Source of the DNA: an uncultured Flavobacteriaceae bacterium
GTDB taxonomy: Bacteria > Bacteroidota > Bacteroidia > Flavobacteriales > Flavobacteriaceae
Assembly (NCBI GenBank): GCA_947494325.1
Contig: CANLUS010000006.1
Location: 124,001 to 188,000, forward strand
DNA length: 64,000 bases
Reading direction: 5' to 3'
Part shown: positions 63,232 to 64,000 of the stretch, in pieces
How positions within the stretch are numbered: position 1 is the stretch's first letter
How the letters are laid out: every line of letters starts with the position of its first letter
Translations under genes and position numbers: made by a program
The notes under the pieces: model-generated
Database searches by the model: none
Seen by the model: the letters and a program-made list of their open reading frames with translations, nothing else
Told to the model about the DNA's origin: nothing

Positions 63232-64000
63232 ATGGAAAAAATATTAGTTACAGGTGCAGCAGGATTTATAGGACATCATCTTTCGAAACTTCTCGTGGAG
63301 AATGATTATGAAGTTGTAGGTATCGATAATATTAATGATTACTACGATCAAAAATTAAAACTTGCACGCCTGGAGGATATGTCTATAAATACTTCTCAAA
63401 TTGATTATAACGTTCCATTACAGGGGAAAATCAAATTTGTCAAGTTAGATCTTCAAGATCGAGAGAACATTTTTAAACTTTTTAATGAAGAAAAGTTTGA
63501 TTACGTTGTGAATCTTGCAGCACAAGCAGGTGTAAGATATTCTTTAGAAAATCCGCAATCTTATATTGATAATAATATAACAGGTTTCTTATCAATTTTA
63601 GAAGCATGTAGAAACTACCCAGTAAAACATTTGGTATATGCGTCTTCGAGTTCTGTTTATGGATTAAGTGAAGAAATTCCTTTTTCTACGAGTAGTCATA
63701 CGGATCATCCATTAGCGATGTATGCAGCGAGTAAAAAGGCAAATGAAATGATGGCGCATTCGTATTCACATTTATTTAATATTCCAAGTACTGGTTTGCG
63801 TTTCTTTACGGTATATGGTCCTTGGGGTAGACCAGACATGGCTTTGCATATTTTTACGAAAGCTATTGTAGAGGATAAAGAATTTGAAGTTTTTAACAAT
63901 GGAAATATGAGTAGAGATTTTACATATGTTGGAGATATTGTTGAAAGTATAAAGCGTTTGGTGCCTAAAGCTCCAAAAGCAAATACTCCTAAATTTGACG
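63232..64000 (+). CDS. NAD-dependent epimerase (UDP-glucuronate 4-epimerase-like), C-terminus outside window
   Basis: The first 256 residues of an extended SDR epimerase. The NAD motif TGAAGFIGHHL is at residues 7-17, the SSSVYG motif follows at about 140, and the catalytic Tyr/Lys pair is in MYAASKK near 164-168. YDQKLKLARL and FTVYGPWGRPDMALHIFTKAI are typical of UDP-glucuronate 4-epimerases, which would turn the product of the neighbouring Ugd-like gene into UDP-galacturonate. The gene starts with ATG at 63232, 20 bases after the previous stop. It is truncated by the window edge, not by a mutation. Confidence 0.9.
   Translation, partial: MEKILVTGAAGFIGHHLSKLLVENDYEVVGIDNINDYYDQKLKLARLEDMSINTSQIDYNVPLQGKIKFVKLDLQDRENIFKLFNEEKFDYVVNLAAQAGVRYSLENPQSYIDNNITGFLSILEACRNYPVKHLVYASSSSVYGLSEEIPFSTSSHTDHPLAMYAASKKANEMMAHSYSHLFNIPSTGLRFFTVYGPWGRPDMALHIFTKAIVEDKEFEVFNNGNMSRDFTYVGDIVESIKRLVPKAPKANTPKFD

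Overview
The window looks like a chromosomal segment of a marine-type Flavobacteriaceae (Bacteroidota). It is AT-rich. Where promoters can be read, they match the Bacteroidota pattern TTG / about 19 bases / TAnnTTTG. It also carries lineage markers: the gliding lipoprotein GldI, a very large protein with a type IX secretion (T9SS) C-terminal sorting domain, many short-lipobox lipoproteins, a YbiT-like ABC-F protein and a PduO-type cobalamin adenosyltransferase. No rRNA, tRNA, CRISPR array, insertion sequence, prophage or integron was seen. Nearly all of the window is conserved chromosomal background; the accessory-looking parts are the T9SS protein near the left edge and the polysaccharide locus at the right edge.

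Layout. 1-1.9 kb: end of a TPR-family membrane protein gene (minus strand), recF and a DUF721 gene. 1.9-5.7 kb: a 1261-residue secreted protein with four choice-of-anchor-D repeats and a T9SS tail. 5.8-10.1 kb: ndk, a PhoD-like phosphatase lipoprotein, and an overlapping operon of a DHH phosphoesterase, gldI and a cyclophilin-FKBP fusion. 10-13.4 kb: meaB, divergent from an ECF sigma factor / membrane regulator / secreted helical protein operon. 13.5-18.5 kb: cysS, a DUF3291 gene, yidD, lgt, rocD and an NTF2-like secreted protein. 18.5-20.8 kb: two tandem polyphosphate kinase 2 genes and an Smr-domain gene. 20.8-25.1 kb: a calcium-repeat lipoprotein, a cysteine desulfurase, a Gfo/Idh/MocA oxidoreductase and an RhlE-like helicase. 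25.3-30.7 kb: a methyltransferase, two DinB-fold genes around a DoxX-like membrane protein, an operon of hydrolase plus two methionine sulfoxide reductases B, and an M48 metalloprotease. 30.8-41.5 kb: an MFS transporter, a DeaD/CsdA-like helicase, a thioredoxin-fold lipoprotein, an ABC-F protein, HU, fmt, recQ, a P-loop kinase and a DUF493 gene. 41.6-48.8 kb: three consecutive SurA/PpiC-family chaperone genes, a MoxR ATPase and rpsA. 48.9-56.6 kb: a phosphohexomutase, a TraB/GumN lipoprotein, secA, a DUF2795 gene, a cobalamin adenosyltransferase and a methyltransferase. 56.7-64 kb: the start of an exopolysaccharide or capsule locus (Wza-like exporter, Wzc-like tyrosine kinase, initiating sugar transferase, two UDP-sugar dehydrogenases, and an epimerase cut by the window edge).

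How the genes fit together. Several groups serve the envelope: Lgt lipidates lipoproteins, SecA and YidD support export and insertion, the SurA triplet escorts outer-membrane proteins, and GldI links to gliding and T9SS. The right-edge locus makes and exports an acidic polysaccharide. MeaB and the adenosyltransferase both serve adenosylcobalamin-dependent methylmalonyl-CoA mutase, which is not in the window.

I did not find a clearly new multi-gene system. The best leads for a second look are: an ABC-F protein with one intact and one consistently degenerate ATP site; a run of TTGTAA boxes at exact 9-base period between meaB and the sigma-factor gene; a four-cysteine insert in ornithine aminotransferase; a Tyr-Gly hexanucleotide repeat forming the tail of the polysaccharide tyrosine kinase; a yidD gene that seems to lack a standard start codon; and an rpsA leader with mutually exclusive hairpins.
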